DNA of 64,000 nt from Streptococcus oralis (GCF_021497945.1 NZ_CP046524.1:267001-331000); one strand, 5' to 3'. Counted from the first letter of the stretch, positions 36,029 to 45,496 are shown. The notes: generated by a model not told the origin, from the letters alone. Numbers and translations: made by a program.

Positions 36029-36058
36029 AAAAAGGATAAGTGTTAACTTATCCTTTTT
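36029..36058. terminator. Bidirectional terminator between hylA and kdgA
   Basis: AAAAAGGATAAGT pairs with ACTTATCCTTTTT around two bases. On the minus strand it ends the dhuD-dhuI-kdgK-kdgA transcript. Confidence 0.88.
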
Positions 36059-36067
36059 CACTTCATT

Positions 36068-36697
36068 TTATCTGAGTGTAACATACTGTTGGGCAACCTC
36101 GCTGATGCGGTCAAAGTCGCCTTGGGAAGCGAGTTTATTGAGTTCGCCACCAATTCCAACGGCGTCTGCACCAGCAGCGAACCATTGAGGGATGTTGTTT
36201 AGGCCGACTCCTCCGGTTACCATTACGGAAACTTGTGGGATCGGTGCCTTGACTGCAGAGATATATGCTGGACTGAGAGCACTACCTGGGAAGAGTTTGA
36301 TGATTTCACTACCGGCTTCAAGTGCAGTCGTTATCTCTGTGAGAGTAATACAGCCTGGAATGTAGGGAGTGCTATAGAGATTGCACATTTTTGCAGTTTC
36401 AGCATGGAAAGATGGAGAAACAACGTAATTTGCTCCGGCTAGAATAGCATCTCTAGCAGTTACGGCATCAAGCACAGTACCTGCACCGATACAAACACTC
36501 TGATCGTCCTGATACAAGTCTACAAGTTCCTTGATGATTTGCCCTGCATACTGATTGGTATAGGCGATTTCAATTGCTTTGATACCGCCCTTGATACAAG
36601 CAATCGAGGCTTGCAGTCCTTCTTCCTTTGTATTTCCTCGAATGACAGCGACAATTTTCTGTTTTTTTAGTTCAATAATCGTATCTGATTTGGTCAT
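36068..36697 (-). CDS. kdgA: KDPG/KHG aldolase
   Basis: 209 residues of the class I aldolase family: catalytic Glu in GIKAIEIAYT, Schiff-base Lys in IIKLFPGS, and the phosphate loop VMVTGGVGL. It splits 2-keto-3-deoxy-6-phosphogluconate into pyruvate and glyceraldehyde-3-phosphate, the last step for the uronate from hyaluronan. Last gene of the four-gene minus-strand operon, nine bases after kdgK. Confidence 0.93.
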   Translation of the reverse strand: MTKSDTIIELKKQKIVAVIRGNTKEEGLQASIACIKGGIKAIEIAYTNQYAGQIIKELVDLYQDDQSVCIGAGTVLDAVTARDAILAGANYVVSPSFHAETAKMCNLYSTPYIPGCITLTEITTALEAGSEIIKLFPGSALSPAYISAVKAPIPQVSVMVTGGVGLNNIPQWFAAGADAVGIGGELNKLASQGDFDRISEVAQQYVTLR

Positions 36698-36706
36698 GTA
36701 ATTCTC

Positions 36707-37708
36707 CTAACGAATGATATCTTGTGTATTTGCCAGTAATTTTTCAATACTAGCTGCCGAAGTGGAGAGGTGGTCTCCTGGGAGAGTGCATTTGAGAGTG
36801 GCACTGGCAACTGCAAAGTCAATGGTAGTTTTTAGGGAGGAATGATGGAGTAGTTGGTAAAGGGCACCAGATATAAAGGCATCCCCGCTACCAACTCGTT
36901 GATAGACTGCAGTTTTTAGTTGGACAGACTCTTCAAATCGTTCTCCCAGAGCATAGGCCTGATAGATATTTTTGTCTTGCTCATCACTAGAGCGGAGGGT
37001 ATGGAAAATGGCCTTGAAACCATAGGTTTCTTTTAAAAGTCGCATGCGATTTTCCACCTCTTTTAGGCTGGCACTGTCTCTTGGAAACATCTCTAGATTT
37101 TGGTCATCAATCATGAGAGGATCAATACCAAAGCAATAATCAGCGAAATGAGCAAACTTAGAAAATTCATACTTAGCTTCTAGGACTGAAATCATCTTTG
37201 TTCTCAGATTGAGATCCATTGAAATGATAATCTCTCGGCGCTTGGCTTCTTCCAAGAGTAGGAGAAGGAGCGTACGGACCTCTTGACCGATAGCTACGGT
37301 GATTCCACTGAAATGAAAATGGCTAATCTCCTGAAAGAGAGAATCCATATCTAGCATGTTTGGCCGAATCTGGCTGATACTCGTATGTTTGCGGTCGTAG
37401 AAAACTTCACTTTGACGACAACCAAAGCCGTTCTCTAAATAGTAGAGGCCGATTCGATCGCCAAGCCGACAGATTGAACTGGTATCGATTTGGTGCTGTT
37501 TCAAGAATGTGATAAAACGATCTCCAATCTCGTTGGCAGGGAGTGCGGTAAAGACTTTCGTTGAGATACCCAGAGCTTGCAAATTACAAGCGATATTAAT
37601 TTCTGATCCGCCAAAATAAGTCGAACTGGCAACATGATCGCCGATACTGGTGGCATCTAATGGTGAGATTCGAATTAATGGTTCGCCAAACAGTAAGATT
37701 TTCGTCAT
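36707..37708 (-). CDS. kdgK: 2-keto-3-deoxygluconate kinase
   Basis: 333 residues of the PfkB sugar-kinase family, with the N-terminal glycine-rich part (FGGSEINIACNLQALG) and the C-terminal anion-hole motif VGSGDAFISGALY. It phosphorylates 2-keto-3-deoxygluconate with ATP to give the KdgA substrate. The operon context with dhuD and kdgA fixes the substrate more than the family does. Confidence 0.9.
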   Translation of the reverse strand: MTKILLFGEPLIRISPLDATSIGDHVASSTYFGGSEINIACNLQALGISTKVFTALPANEIGDRFITFLKQHQIDTSSICRLGDRIGLYYLENGFGCRQSEVFYDRKHTSISQIRPNMLDMDSLFQEISHFHFSGITVAIGQEVRTLLLLLLEEAKRREIIISMDLNLRTKMISVLEAKYEFSKFAHFADYCFGIDPLMIDDQNLEMFPRDSASLKEVENRMRLLKETYGFKAIFHTLRSSDEQDKNIYQAYALGERFEESVQLKTAVYQRVGSGDAFISGALYQLLHHSSLKTTIDFAVASATLKCTLPGDHLSTSAASIEKLLANTQDIIR

Positions 37709-37738
37709 CCATTAGTTCCTTTCTGGTTTAGAATAGCT

Positions 37739-38380
37739 TTACTTGGCTAATACTTCTTTCAAATAAGTAGCGACTTCATCATCTTGGCAGTTTTCAAAGA
37801 AGTATTCTTGGAAGTATTTGCCAGAGATGGTGTCTTTGAGGAAGTCTTGGTCGATTGTTTTAAGGATGGTCATCAAATCATTGTGGGTGATTTGTTTCAC
37901 CTCGTTCAAGATACGAGCGTTGTGTTGTTCAGGGATCACACGTTCTCTTGGGTAGCCACCACCCATTTCTTCAGCAAATAAGCGTTCAAACATCAATTTG
38001 AGGGTCAGTTCTGCCCCCCAACCAAATCCTTTGGCATAAGGAATAGACAAGGCGTTACCACCATTGATTTGAGAATAAAGGTAAGCGTCAGTTGGATCCA
38101 CTGCTAGACCACAGACAACACCAGGGAAACTGTTCAAAGCAAGCATAGCCCCTACACCTGTACCACAGCCGGTAACAACAAAGTCAACTGCTTTTGTATT
38201 TAAAAGGATGGCAGCCATTAGGCCGTTTTGTACGTATGTTAATGGATTTTCACCTCCTTCTCCACGCATACCATAGTTAAATAATTGGTAGCCTTTTTTA
38301 TCTGTTGCTTCTTTCAGACTATCGTAAATAATGTGATTCTTGCTAGCTTGACTATTTTCATTGATTAATGCGATTTTCAT
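37739..38380 (-). CDS. dhuI: RpiB-family uronate isomerase (DhuI)
   Basis: 213 residues with the RpiB/LacAB landmark VVTGCGTGVGAMLALN, whose cysteine acts in isomerisation. In streptococcal hyaluronan clusters this protein isomerises 4-deoxy-L-threo-5-hexosulose-uronate, replacing the unrelated KduI. It is longer than ordinary RpiB because of a C-terminal helical extension. It lies between the SDR and kinase genes of the same pathway. Confidence 0.85.
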   Translation of the reverse strand: MKIALINENSQASKNHIIYDSLKEATDKKGYQLFNYGMRGEGGENPLTYVQNGLMAAILLNTKAVDFVVTGCGTGVGAMLALNSFPGVVCGLAVDPTDAYLYSQINGGNALSIPYAKGFGWGAELTLKLMFERLFAEEMGGGYPRERVIPEQHNARILNEVKQITHNDLMTILKTIDQDFLKDTISGKYFQEYFFENCQDDEVATYLKEVLAK

Positions 38381-38398
38381 AAGATCTTCTTTCTATTT

Positions 38399-39214
38399 TT
38401 ACTCAGGTTGTTTTCCGATGTAGGCTAAGATACCGCCATCTACATATAAGATGTGGCCATTGACAAAATTGCTGGCATCACTAGCGAGAAAGACAGCAGG
38501 GCCCATCAAATCTTCAGGATTTCCCCAACGTGCAGCAGGTGTTTTTGCAATGATGAACTGGTCAAATGGGTGGCGAGAACCATCTTCTTGCAACTCACGA
38601 AGAGGTGCTGTTTGAGGAGTGGCAATATAACCCGGTCCAATTCCGTTACATTGGATATTGGCTCCACCGTATTCAGACGCAATGTTGCGGGTCAACATTT
38701 TCAAGCCTCCTTTAGCGGCAGCATAAGCGCTAACTGTTTCACGTCCCAGTTCGCTCATCATCGAACAAATATTGATAATCTTTCCATGCCCTTTCTTTAT
38801 CATAGAAGGAATAACTGCCTTTGAAACGATAAATGGTGCGTTTAAGTCAATATCGATGACCTTACGGAAATCAGCGACGCTCATTTCGCACATTGGAACT
38901 CGGCGGATAATACCAGCGTTATTAACGAGGATGTCAATGACACCAACCTCTTGTTCGATTTGCTTGACCATGGCTTGGATACCGTCCTCGTCTGTCACGT
39001 CACAGACATATCCATGGGCTTCGATGCCAACTTCACGATAAGCTTCAATCCCTTGATTGACCAGATCTTGATTGATATCGTTAAAGACAATAGTAGCGCC
39101 GGCCTCAGCGTAGGATTTGGCAATAGCAAATCCAATTCCATAAGAAGCGCCGGTGATGAGAGCAATTTTTCCTTTTAAAGAAAACTGCTCAATTGAGAAT
39201 GATGTATTTGTCAT
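38399..39214 (-). CDS. dhuD: SDR reductase of the uronate pathway (DhuD)
   Basis: 271 residues of a short-chain dehydrogenase: Rossmann motif TGASYGIGFAIA, NNAG in ILVNNAGIIRR, catalytic Ser-Tyr-Lys with SAYAAAKGGL, and a C-terminal FVNGHILYVDGG. In this context it reduces the DhuI product to 2-keto-3-deoxygluconate. Often annotated as gluconate 5-dehydrogenase or KduD. First gene of the minus-strand operon. Confidence 0.88.
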   Translation of the reverse strand: MTNTSFSIEQFSLKGKIALITGASYGIGFAIAKSYAEAGATIVFNDINQDLVNQGIEAYREVGIEAHGYVCDVTDEDGIQAMVKQIEQEVGVIDILVNNAGIIRRVPMCEMSVADFRKVIDIDLNAPFIVSKAVIPSMIKKGHGKIINICSMMSELGRETVSAYAAAKGGLKMLTRNIASEYGGANIQCNGIGPGYIATPQTAPLRELQEDGSRHPFDQFIIAKTPAARWGNPEDLMGPAVFLASDASNFVNGHILYVDGGILAYIGKQPE

Positions 39215-39257
39215 TTGATACTTCCTTTCAAATTTGTTAAGACTTCTCTATAACCAA

Positions 39258-39286
39258 ATTATATTCTAGTAAACCGGTTTTGTCAA
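39258..39286 (-). promoter_or_regulatory. dhuD operon promoter with internal RegR operator
   Basis: Minus strand TTGACA (39286-39281), 17-bp spacer, TATAAT (39263-39258). The spacer itself is filled by AAACCGGTTTACT (39280-39268), so a bound LacI-type repressor would exclude RNA polymerase. Confidence 0.85.
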
Positions 39287-39377
39287 TGGTTAAATATTTT
39301 TATTTCCAAAAATCTTTGTTTTCCTAAAAAACGGAAGATTTTGAAATTTTTGTCTATTATATTGGTTAAATAAGCAA

Positions 39378-39462
39378 TGAAAGCGCTAATATTTTTTTAA
39401 AAAACTATTGACAAGATAAAAATAAAGGGTTACAATGGGAAATGTAAAGTAAACCGGTAAAC
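39378..39462 (+). promoter_or_regulatory. PTS operon promoter with cre and RegR operator
   Basis: TTGACA (39408-39413), 17-bp spacer, TACAAT (39431-39436). A cre-like TGAAAGCGCTAATA lies at 39378-39391 upstream of the -35. GTAAACCGGTAAAC (39449-39462) lies at the start of transcription; its right half departs from the perfect palindrome seen before hylA. Confidence 0.82.
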
Positions 39463-39483
39463 TCAAACAAGAAAGGAGAAAAG

Positions 39484-39918
39484 ATGAAAATTGTACTTGT
39501 AGGGCATGGACATTTTGCCACAGGGATTTATAGTTCTTTACAATTGATTGCAGGCAATCAAGAAAATGTGGAGGCGATTGACTTTGTGGAAGGAATGTCA
39601 GCAGATGAACTCAAGCAAAAAATCTTACTTGCAATTTCAAATGAAGAAGAAGTTTTAATTCTAAGTGACCTCTTGGGAGGATCGCCATTCAAGGTTTCTT
39701 CTACTATAATGGGAGAAAATCCAGCCAAAACAATGAATGTTCTCTCGGGTTTGAACTTAGCCATGTTAATGGAAGCAGTCTTTGCTAGAATGGCTCATAG
39801 CTTTGATGAGGTTGTTAATAAATCAGTAGCGGCGGCCCAGGGCGGAGTCGTAAATGGTAAAGAATTGTTTTCAACGGATGCAGAGGCAGAGGAAGAAGAT
39901 TTCGAATCGGGTATTTAA
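39484..39918 (+). CDS. PTS mannose-family EIIA
   Basis: 144 residues. The phosphoryl acceptor histidine is in VGHGHFATG (about His10), and the subunit core has LILSDLLGGSPFKVS. It receives phosphate from HPr and passes it to EIIB in the uptake of unsaturated hyaluronan disaccharide. First gene of the operon, with GAAAGGAGA before ATG 39484. Very acidic C-terminus. Confidence 0.92.
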   Translation: MKIVLVGHGHFATGIYSSLQLIAGNQENVEAIDFVEGMSADELKQKILLAISNEEEVLILSDLLGGSPFKVSSTIMGENPAKTMNVLSGLNLAMLMEAVFARMAHSFDEVVNKSVAAAQGGVVNGKELFSTDAEAEEEDFESGI

Positions 39919-39929
39919 AGGGTAAAAGA

Positions 39930-41120
39930 ATGATAAAAAAGGTTACGATTGAAGAAATAAAATCGCCTGATCGCTTCTTAGAAGTACCACTTCTGACGAA
40001 AGAAGAAGTCGGCCAGGCAATTGATAAGGTTATTCGGCAGTTAGAACTCAACCTTGACTATTTCAAGGAAGATTTCCCGACGCCAGCTACCTTTAATAAT
40101 GTCTATCCAATCATGGATAACACGGAATGGACCAATGGTTTCTGGACAGGAGAACTGTGGTTGGCTTATGAATACAGTCAACAGGATGCATTTAAAAACA
40201 TCGCTCGTAAAAATGTTCTTTCTTTCCTGGATCGTGTCAATAAGAGAGTAGAATTGGACCACCATGATCTCGGTTTCTTATACACACCATCTTGTATGGC
40301 TGAATATAAGATAAATGGAGATGGGGAGGCTAGAGAAGCGGCCTTGAAAGCTGCAGATAAGTTGATTGAACGCTATCAAGAAAAAGGTGGCTTTATTCAA
40401 GCTTGGGGAGACTTGGGCAAGAAAGAGCATTACCGTTTGATTATCGACTGCTTGCTCAACATTCAACTCTTGTTCTTTGCTTATCAAGAAACAGGTAATC
40501 AAAAATACTACGATATTGCAGAAAGTCATTTCTATGCTTCAGCTAATAATGTAATTCGTGATGACGCTTCGTCCTTCCACACCTTCTATTTTGATCCTGA
40601 GACAGGTCAACCCCTTAAAGGTGTAACGAGACAAGGGTATAGTGATGATTCATGCTGGGCACGTGGTCAATCATGGGGAGTCTATGGTATTCCTTTGACT
40701 TATCGTCACCTGAAAGACGAGTCCTGCTTTGACTTGTTTAAGGGTGTAACCAATTATTTCTTGAATCGTCTTCCAAAAGATCATGTTTCCTATTGGGATT
40801 TGATTTTTAATGATGGTAGTGATCAATCACGAGATTCTTCAGCAACAGCTATCGCCGTCTGTGGGATTCATGAAATGCTAAAACATCTCCCAGAGGTGGA
40901 TGCTGACAAAGATATTTATAAACATGCTATGCATGCCATGCTTCGTTCCTTGATCGAACATTATGCAAATGATCAATTTACCCCTGGTGGGACAAGTCTC
41001 CTCCACGGTGTGTACTCATGGCATTCAGGTAAAGGAGTGGATGAAGGCAATATCTGGGGTGACTACTATTACCTAGAAGCGCTAATCCGTTTCTACAAAG
41101 ACTGGAACCTATATTGGTAG
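39930..41120 (+). CDS. ugl: Unsaturated glucuronyl hydrolase (GH88)
   Basis: 396 residues, an alpha/alpha-toroid with GH88 landmarks NTEWTNGFWTGELWLAYE, HHDLGFLYTPS, and SWARGQSWGVYG-like WARGQSWGVYGIPLTY. It hydrolyses the unsaturated uronic acid from imported disaccharides by hydrating the double bond. It has no signal peptide, so it acts after PTS import. It sits between EIIA and EIIB genes of the same transporter. Confidence 0.94.
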   Translation: MIKKVTIEEIKSPDRFLEVPLLTKEEVGQAIDKVIRQLELNLDYFKEDFPTPATFNNVYPIMDNTEWTNGFWTGELWLAYEYSQQDAFKNIARKNVLSFLDRVNKRVELDHHDLGFLYTPSCMAEYKINGDGEAREAALKAADKLIERYQEKGGFIQAWGDLGKKEHYRLIIDCLLNIQLLFFAYQETGNQKYYDIAESHFYASANNVIRDDASSFHTFYFDPETGQPLKGVTRQGYSDDSCWARGQSWGVYGIPLTYRHLKDESCFDLFKGVTNYFLNRLPKDHVSYWDLIFNDGSDQSRDSSATAIAVCGIHEMLKHLPEVDADKDIYKHAMHAMLRSLIEHYANDQFTPGGTSLLHGVYSWHSGKGVDEGNIWGDYYYLEALIRFYKDWNLYW

Positions 41121-41130
41121 GAGGAGAAAT

Positions 41131-41622
41131 ATGACAACGCCAAATATTATTATGACCCGTATCGATGAACGTTTGATTCACGGGCAAGGGCAACTTTGGG
41201 TAAAATACTTAGGTTGTAATACGGTCATTGTTGCCAATGACGAAGTGAGCACGGACAAGATGCAACAAACTCTGATGAAAACAGTTGTGCCAGACTCAGT
41301 TGCCATGCGTTTCTTCCCTTTGCAAAAGGTGATTGATATCATTCACAAAGCTAATCCTGCTCAAACAATCTTTATCGTTGTAAAGGATGTGAAGGACGCT
41401 TTAACCTTGGTAGAAGGTGGTGTCCCTATCAAAGAAATCAATATCGGGAACATTCACAATGCTCCTGGTAAAGAGCAAGTGACCCGCTCCATCTTCCTAG
41501 GTGAAGAGGACAAGGCAGCCCTCAAGGAATTGAGCCAAAAGCATCAAGTAACATTTAATACGAAAACAACTCCAACAGGAAATGACGGAGCTGTTGAAGT
41601 TAACATTCTGGACTATATTTAA
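41131..41622 (+). CDS. PTS mannose-family EIIB
   Basis: 163 residues. The phosphorylated His lies in TRIDERLIHGQGQLWVKYLG, the standard EIIB motif. It transfers phosphate to the incoming disaccharide through EIIC/EIID. RBS AGGAGGAG before ATG 41131; ten bases after ugl. Confidence 0.94.
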   Translation: MTTPNIIMTRIDERLIHGQGQLWVKYLGCNTVIVANDEVSTDKMQQTLMKTVVPDSVAMRFFPLQKVIDIIHKANPAQTIFIVVKDVKDALTLVEGGVPIKEINIGNIHNAPGKEQVTRSIFLGEEDKAALKELSQKHQVTFNTKTTPTGNDGAVEVNILDYI

Positions 41623-41636
41623 AAGAGGAGATCGTT

Positions 41637-42416
41637 ATGTCGATTAATGTATTTCAAGCGATTTTAATTGGATTATGGACAGCTTTCTGTTTTAGTGGAA
41701 TGCTGTTAGGGATTTACACCAATAGATGTATTGTTCTGTCATTTGGTGTCGGAATTATTCTAGGTGATTTGCCTACTGCTCTTGCAATGGGAGCTATTGG
41801 TGAATTGGCTTATATGGGATTCGGTGTTGGTGCTGGAGGTACTGTTCCACCAAACCCAATCGGACCTGGTATCTTTGGTACCTTGATGGCTATCACTAGC
41901 GCTGGTAAAGTCAGTCCAGAAGCGGCTCTTGCCCTCTCTACTCCGATTGCTGTGGCGATTCAATTCTTACAAACTTTCGCCTACACTGTACGTGCTGGTG
42001 CGCCTGAAACAGCGATGAAGCACTTGAAAAACCATAATTTGAAGAAATTTAAGTTCACTCTAAATGCAACAATTTGGTTGTTTGCCTTTATTGGATTTAC
42101 CTTGGGTTGCTTGGGTGCCCTTTCAATGGATACCTTGTTGAAACTCGTAGACTACATTCCACCAGTATTGCTTACAGGTTTGACAGTTGCTGGTAAAATG
42201 CTCCCAGCTATCGGTTTTGCGATGATCTTGTCAGTGATGGCTAAGAAAGAGTTGATTCCGTTTGTCTTGTTGGGATATGTTTGTGCAGCTTATCTAAATA
42301 TCCCAACAATTGGTATTGCAATTGTTGGTACTATCTTTGCTTTGATTGAATTTTATAACAAGCCAAAAACAGCGGATCATGTGGTAGAGGAGGAAGCACA
42401 CGATGACTGGATCTAA
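41637..42416 (+). CDS. PTS mannose-family EIIC
   Basis: 259-residue membrane subunit with the AGA/mannose-type signature LGDLPTALAMGAIGELAYMG and a glycine/proline-rich GAGGTVPPNPIGPGIFG loop. It forms the sugar channel with EIID, which starts inside its last 14 bases. Confidence 0.93.
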   Translation: MSINVFQAILIGLWTAFCFSGMLLGIYTNRCIVLSFGVGIILGDLPTALAMGAIGELAYMGFGVGAGGTVPPNPIGPGIFGTLMAITSAGKVSPEAALALSTPIAVAIQFLQTFAYTVRAGAPETAMKHLKNHNLKKFKFTLNATIWLFAFIGFTLGCLGALSMDTLLKLVDYIPPVLLTGLTVAGKMLPAIGFAMILSVMAKKELIPFVLLGYVCAAYLNIPTIGIAIVGTIFALIEFYNKPKTADHVVEEEAHDDWI

Positions 42417-43221
42417 CAAATTAACAAAACGTGATTATCTTAAAACGTCTTTGCGGGCATTCTTTTGTCAAAATGGATTTAACTATAGTAACTATCAAGG
42501 GTTGGGATATGCCAATGTGATGTATCCTGCTTTGAAAAAACATTATGGAGAGGATCAGGAAGGTTTCTACCAAGCCTTGGAAGAAAACTGTGAATTCTAT
42601 AATACCAACCCACACTTCCTGCCTTTTATTACCAGCTTGCACCTTGTAATGTTGGAAAATGGCCGACCAGCAAAAGAAACACGTAGCATCAAGATGGCCT
42701 TGATGGGACCATTGGCAGGTATTGGGGATTCTCTTTCTCAATTCTGTTTAGCTCCTTTGTTCTCAACCATCGCAGCTTCGTTTGCTCAAGAAGGCTTGGT
42801 TGTCGGTCCAATCTTGTTCTTCCTTGCGATGAATACGATTTTGACAGCGATTAAATTGTCAACTGGTCTGTATGGATACAAACTAGGAACGACTGTGATT
42901 GATAAACTAAGCGAGCAGATGGCAACGATTTCTCGTATTGCCAATATTATCGGTGTAACCGTAATTGCTGGTTTGGCGGCGACATCTGTTAAAATTATGG
43001 TGCCGATTACCTTTGCTGCAGGGGAAGTTAAGGCAGATGCTAAACAAAGTATCGTAAGTATTCAGGGAATGCTTGATAAGGTTGCTCCAGCTCTTCTACC
43101 AGCCCTATTTACACTTTTAGTTTATTACTTGATCAAAGAAAAGAAATGGACAACATATAAACTTGTTATTTTAACAGTTATCATCGGAATTATCGGAAGC
43201 TGGCTTAAGATTCTGGCTTAA
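42403..43221 (+). CDS. PTS mannose-family EIID
   Basis: 272 residues. The N-terminal cytoplasmic part carries QGLGYANVMYPALKKHYG and the conserved MALMGPLAGIGDSLSQFCLA loop; the C-terminus is hydrophobic. It overlaps EIIC by 14 bp and the next gene by one base, so the operon is translationally coupled. Confidence 0.93.
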   Translation: MTGSNKLTKRDYLKTSLRAFFCQNGFNYSNYQGLGYANVMYPALKKHYGEDQEGFYQALEENCEFYNTNPHFLPFITSLHLVMLENGRPAKETRSIKMALMGPLAGIGDSLSQFCLAPLFSTIAASFAQEGLVVGPILFFLAMNTILTAIKLSTGLYGYKLGTTVIDKLSEQMATISRIANIIGVTVIAGLAATSVKIMVPITFAAGEVKADAKQSIVSIQGMLDKVAPALLPALFTLLVYYLIKEKKWTTYKLVILTVIIGIIGSWLKILA

Positions 43222-43514
43222 TGGATACGACATTGTTTTATGGAATAGTGATTGTCTTGGCAGTGAGCCCCCTTTTACTGTCAAGCTTTCAGTCTATTCG
43301 TCAACAAAAGTTGCTTCACAAACAGATGGAGCAACGACAAGAGTATCTTGCTTCTTTAACATCTGGTGATGAAGTATTGTTGTTGTCTGGAATTCATGGA
43401 AAAATCATTTCTATCAAAGATGAATTGCTCTCTTTGCAGATTGCAAAAGGAGTGGTCATCTATGTAGAGAAGGAAAGTGTAATGGGAAAGACAAAAGAAC
43501 TGCTTTTTAAGTAG
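43221..43514 (+). CDS. yajC: YajC-family protein in the PTS operon
   Basis: 97 residues: one N-terminal membrane helix (VIVLAVSPLLLSSF) and the YajC soluble core LTSGDEVLLLSGIHGKIISI. YajC normally belongs to the SecDF accessory complex. A copy in the hyaluronan PTS operon is usual in streptococci, and its job there is not known. Starts within the EIID stop (TAATG). Confidence 0.88.
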   Translation: MDTTLFYGIVIVLAVSPLLLSSFQSIRQQKLLHKQMEQRQEYLASLTSGDEVLLLSGIHGKIISIKDELLSLQIAKGVVIYVEKESVMGKTKELLFK

Positions 43515-43535
43515 TTCTTTTTCTGGTAATAGATA

Positions 43536-45437
43536 ATGAAAGAAGAAAGAAGACAATTTTTTGAAAGAGTTGATGGGGACCAATGTCGTGACTATATCTT
43601 GTCCCACTGTTCAAAAGACTATGAGAAAGTCAAGAATTCCCTTGAACGCTTGATGGACAATCGTTTTATGTTTGATAGTCCTTGGGACATGGAACCTTGT
43701 TCAACGATCCATCAAATCCAGCCGATGGTATGGGATCAAGTATTTGAAGATGATCCAGAATGGACTTATATGCTCAATCGACAAGAATATCTCTTGCAGT
43801 TTATGATAGGGTATCTGGTAGAAGGAGATGAGGGCTATATTCAAAAGTGCAAGTTCTTTCTATTTGATTGGATTGAGCAGGTGAGAGAGTTTCCTCCTCA
43901 ATCTTTGATGACTAGAACCTTGGATACGGGCATTCGTTCCTTTACCTGGTTGAAACTACTCTTGCTCATCTTGAAATTTGACTTGCTAGAAGAGGAGGAA
44001 CTAGAGAAAATTTTGGTCAGTTTAGAAAAGCAGATTGACTTTATGAAAAGCCACTATCGTGCCAAGTACACTCTTAGTAACTGGGGGATTTTACAAACGA
44101 TTCCGATACTTGCAATCTACCATTTCTTTTCAGATAAGATTGACCTAGAAGAAGCTTACCGTTTTGCTTCAGAGGAGTTGAAAAAGCAAATTGAGACGCA
44201 GATTTTAGAGGATGGAAGCCAGTTTGAACAGTCGATTCTCTATCATGTAGAGGTTTATAAAGCCTTGCTAGACTTGTGTATATTGCTTCCAGACTTGCAA
44301 GATAGCTTTCAAGAGTTGATGGAAAAGATGGCGACTTACATTCAAATGATGACAGGCTTGGATGGACGGACTTTGGCTTTTGGTGATAGTGATTCTACAG
44401 AAACGGCAGAGATTTTGAGCCTGTCTGCTGTGGTTTTGAACAAGGAAGACCTTCTTAACGGTCTGGATGTTAAAGTCGATTTGGTTAGTCTCTTGTTTCT
44501 GGGGCGAGAAAAGGTCAAGCAACTGCAGGAATTTGAAAAGAGAGCTTGGCAGCCTAAGTTCAGGATCTTTGAAGACTCTGGGCATGTCTGCATTAAGGAT
44601 GAACATCGTTATCTATTTTTCAAAAACGGCCCGCTGGGAAGTTCCCATAGCCATAGTGACGAGAATAGTTTTTGCTTACAGTATCAAGGTCAACCGATTT
44701 TCATAGATGCGGGGCGTTATTCTTATCGGGAGATAGATGAACGTTATCTCTTAAAGAGTGCCTGGAGTCATTCGACCTGTATGGTAGATGGGAAAGCTCC
44801 AGAAAGGATCGTGGGATCCTGGGAATATGAATACTATCCTCACTCCCTATTTTGTCACCACAAAGAAAGAGAGGGAGTGCATTATATTGAGGGGGCTTAT
44901 TTGTCAGCAGAACCTGATTTGCCTTATCTTTACAGGAGAAAAATTCTCATGTTGGCAGAGGATGTCTGGCTCTTGGTAGATGATATCAGGTGTCAAGGTC
45001 AGCATGAGGCGTTGACTCAGTTTATCCTTGACAAGGATGTGACCTATCAAGATGGGAAAATCAATCAGTTGAAACTATGGAGTGAAGTTGATTTTGATTT
45101 GGAAGCTACCATTATTTCTCCTAAATACAATGAGTTTGAAAAAAGTAGCAAACTCACCAAACACCAATTCTTTGAGAATCAGATGCTGGATTATACCATC
45201 ATTGCGCATGAGAGTTTTGAAATCATCCGTCATTCTGTTTACCAGACAGATGGTCATCAAGTAGAAAATGCTCTGGCCTTTGAAGTGAAAAATGACGAAA
45301 CAGACAAGCTGATTCTGTTGTTAAGCGAGGATATTTGTGTAGGTGAAAAATTATGCCTCATTGACGGAACAAAAATGCGTGGGAAATGTCTAGTATATGA
45401 TAAAATAAATGAGAGAATGATTCGCTTGCAGTGCTAG
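43536..45437 (+). CDS. Heparinase II/III-family protein
   Basis: 633 residues. An alpha/alpha-toroid N-terminal part (about 60-340, with TRTLDTGIRSFTWLKLLL and LSNWGILQ) is followed by a beta-sandwich with the family signature GPLGSSHSHSDENSFCL and IFIDAGRYSY. It lacks a signal peptide, so it should act inside the cell on imported glycosaminoglycan fragments, or has been recruited for hyaluronan oligomers; the substrate is not proven by sequence. ATG 43536 has no strong ribosome site, which may mean coupling to YajC 21 bases before. Confidence 0.85.
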   Translation: MKEERRQFFERVDGDQCRDYILSHCSKDYEKVKNSLERLMDNRFMFDSPWDMEPCSTIHQIQPMVWDQVFEDDPEWTYMLNRQEYLLQFMIGYLVEGDEGYIQKCKFFLFDWIEQVREFPPQSLMTRTLDTGIRSFTWLKLLLLILKFDLLEEEELEKILVSLEKQIDFMKSHYRAKYTLSNWGILQTIPILAIYHFFSDKIDLEEAYRFASEELKKQIETQILEDGSQFEQSILYHVEVYKALLDLCILLPDLQDSFQELMEKMATYIQMMTGLDGRTLAFGDSDSTETAEILSLSAVVLNKEDLLNGLDVKVDLVSLLFLGREKVKQLQEFEKRAWQPKFRIFEDSGHVCIKDEHRYLFFKNGPLGSSHSHSDENSFCLQYQGQPIFIDAGRYSYREIDERYLLKSAWSHSTCMVDGKAPERIVGSWEYEYYPHSLFCHHKEREGVHYIEGAYLSAEPDLPYLYRRKILMLAEDVWLLVDDIRCQGQHEALTQFILDKDVTYQDGKINQLKLWSEVDFDLEATIISPKYNEFEKSSKLTKHQFFENQMLDYTIIAHESFEIIRHSVYQTDGHQVENALAFEVKNDETDKLILLLSEDICVGEKLCLIDGTKMRGKCLVYDKINERMIRLQC

Positions 45438-45462
45438 AAATAGGCATTTTGAATGGTGAATA

Positions 45463-45488
45463 TGTTATACTAAGTATTAGTAGGAGGT
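45463..45488 (+). promoter_or_regulatory. regR promoter and ribosome site
   Basis: Extended -10 TGt-TATACT (45463-45471) after the heparinase stop, followed by AGGAGGT at 45482-45488. It gives regR a basal promoter in addition to readthrough from the PTS operon. Confidence 0.6.
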
Positions 45489-45496
45489 GTTTTAGA

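Noticed and set aside
36233..36442. Small plus-strand frame inside kdgA
   Set aside because: Shadow of the aldolase gene with no independent signals.
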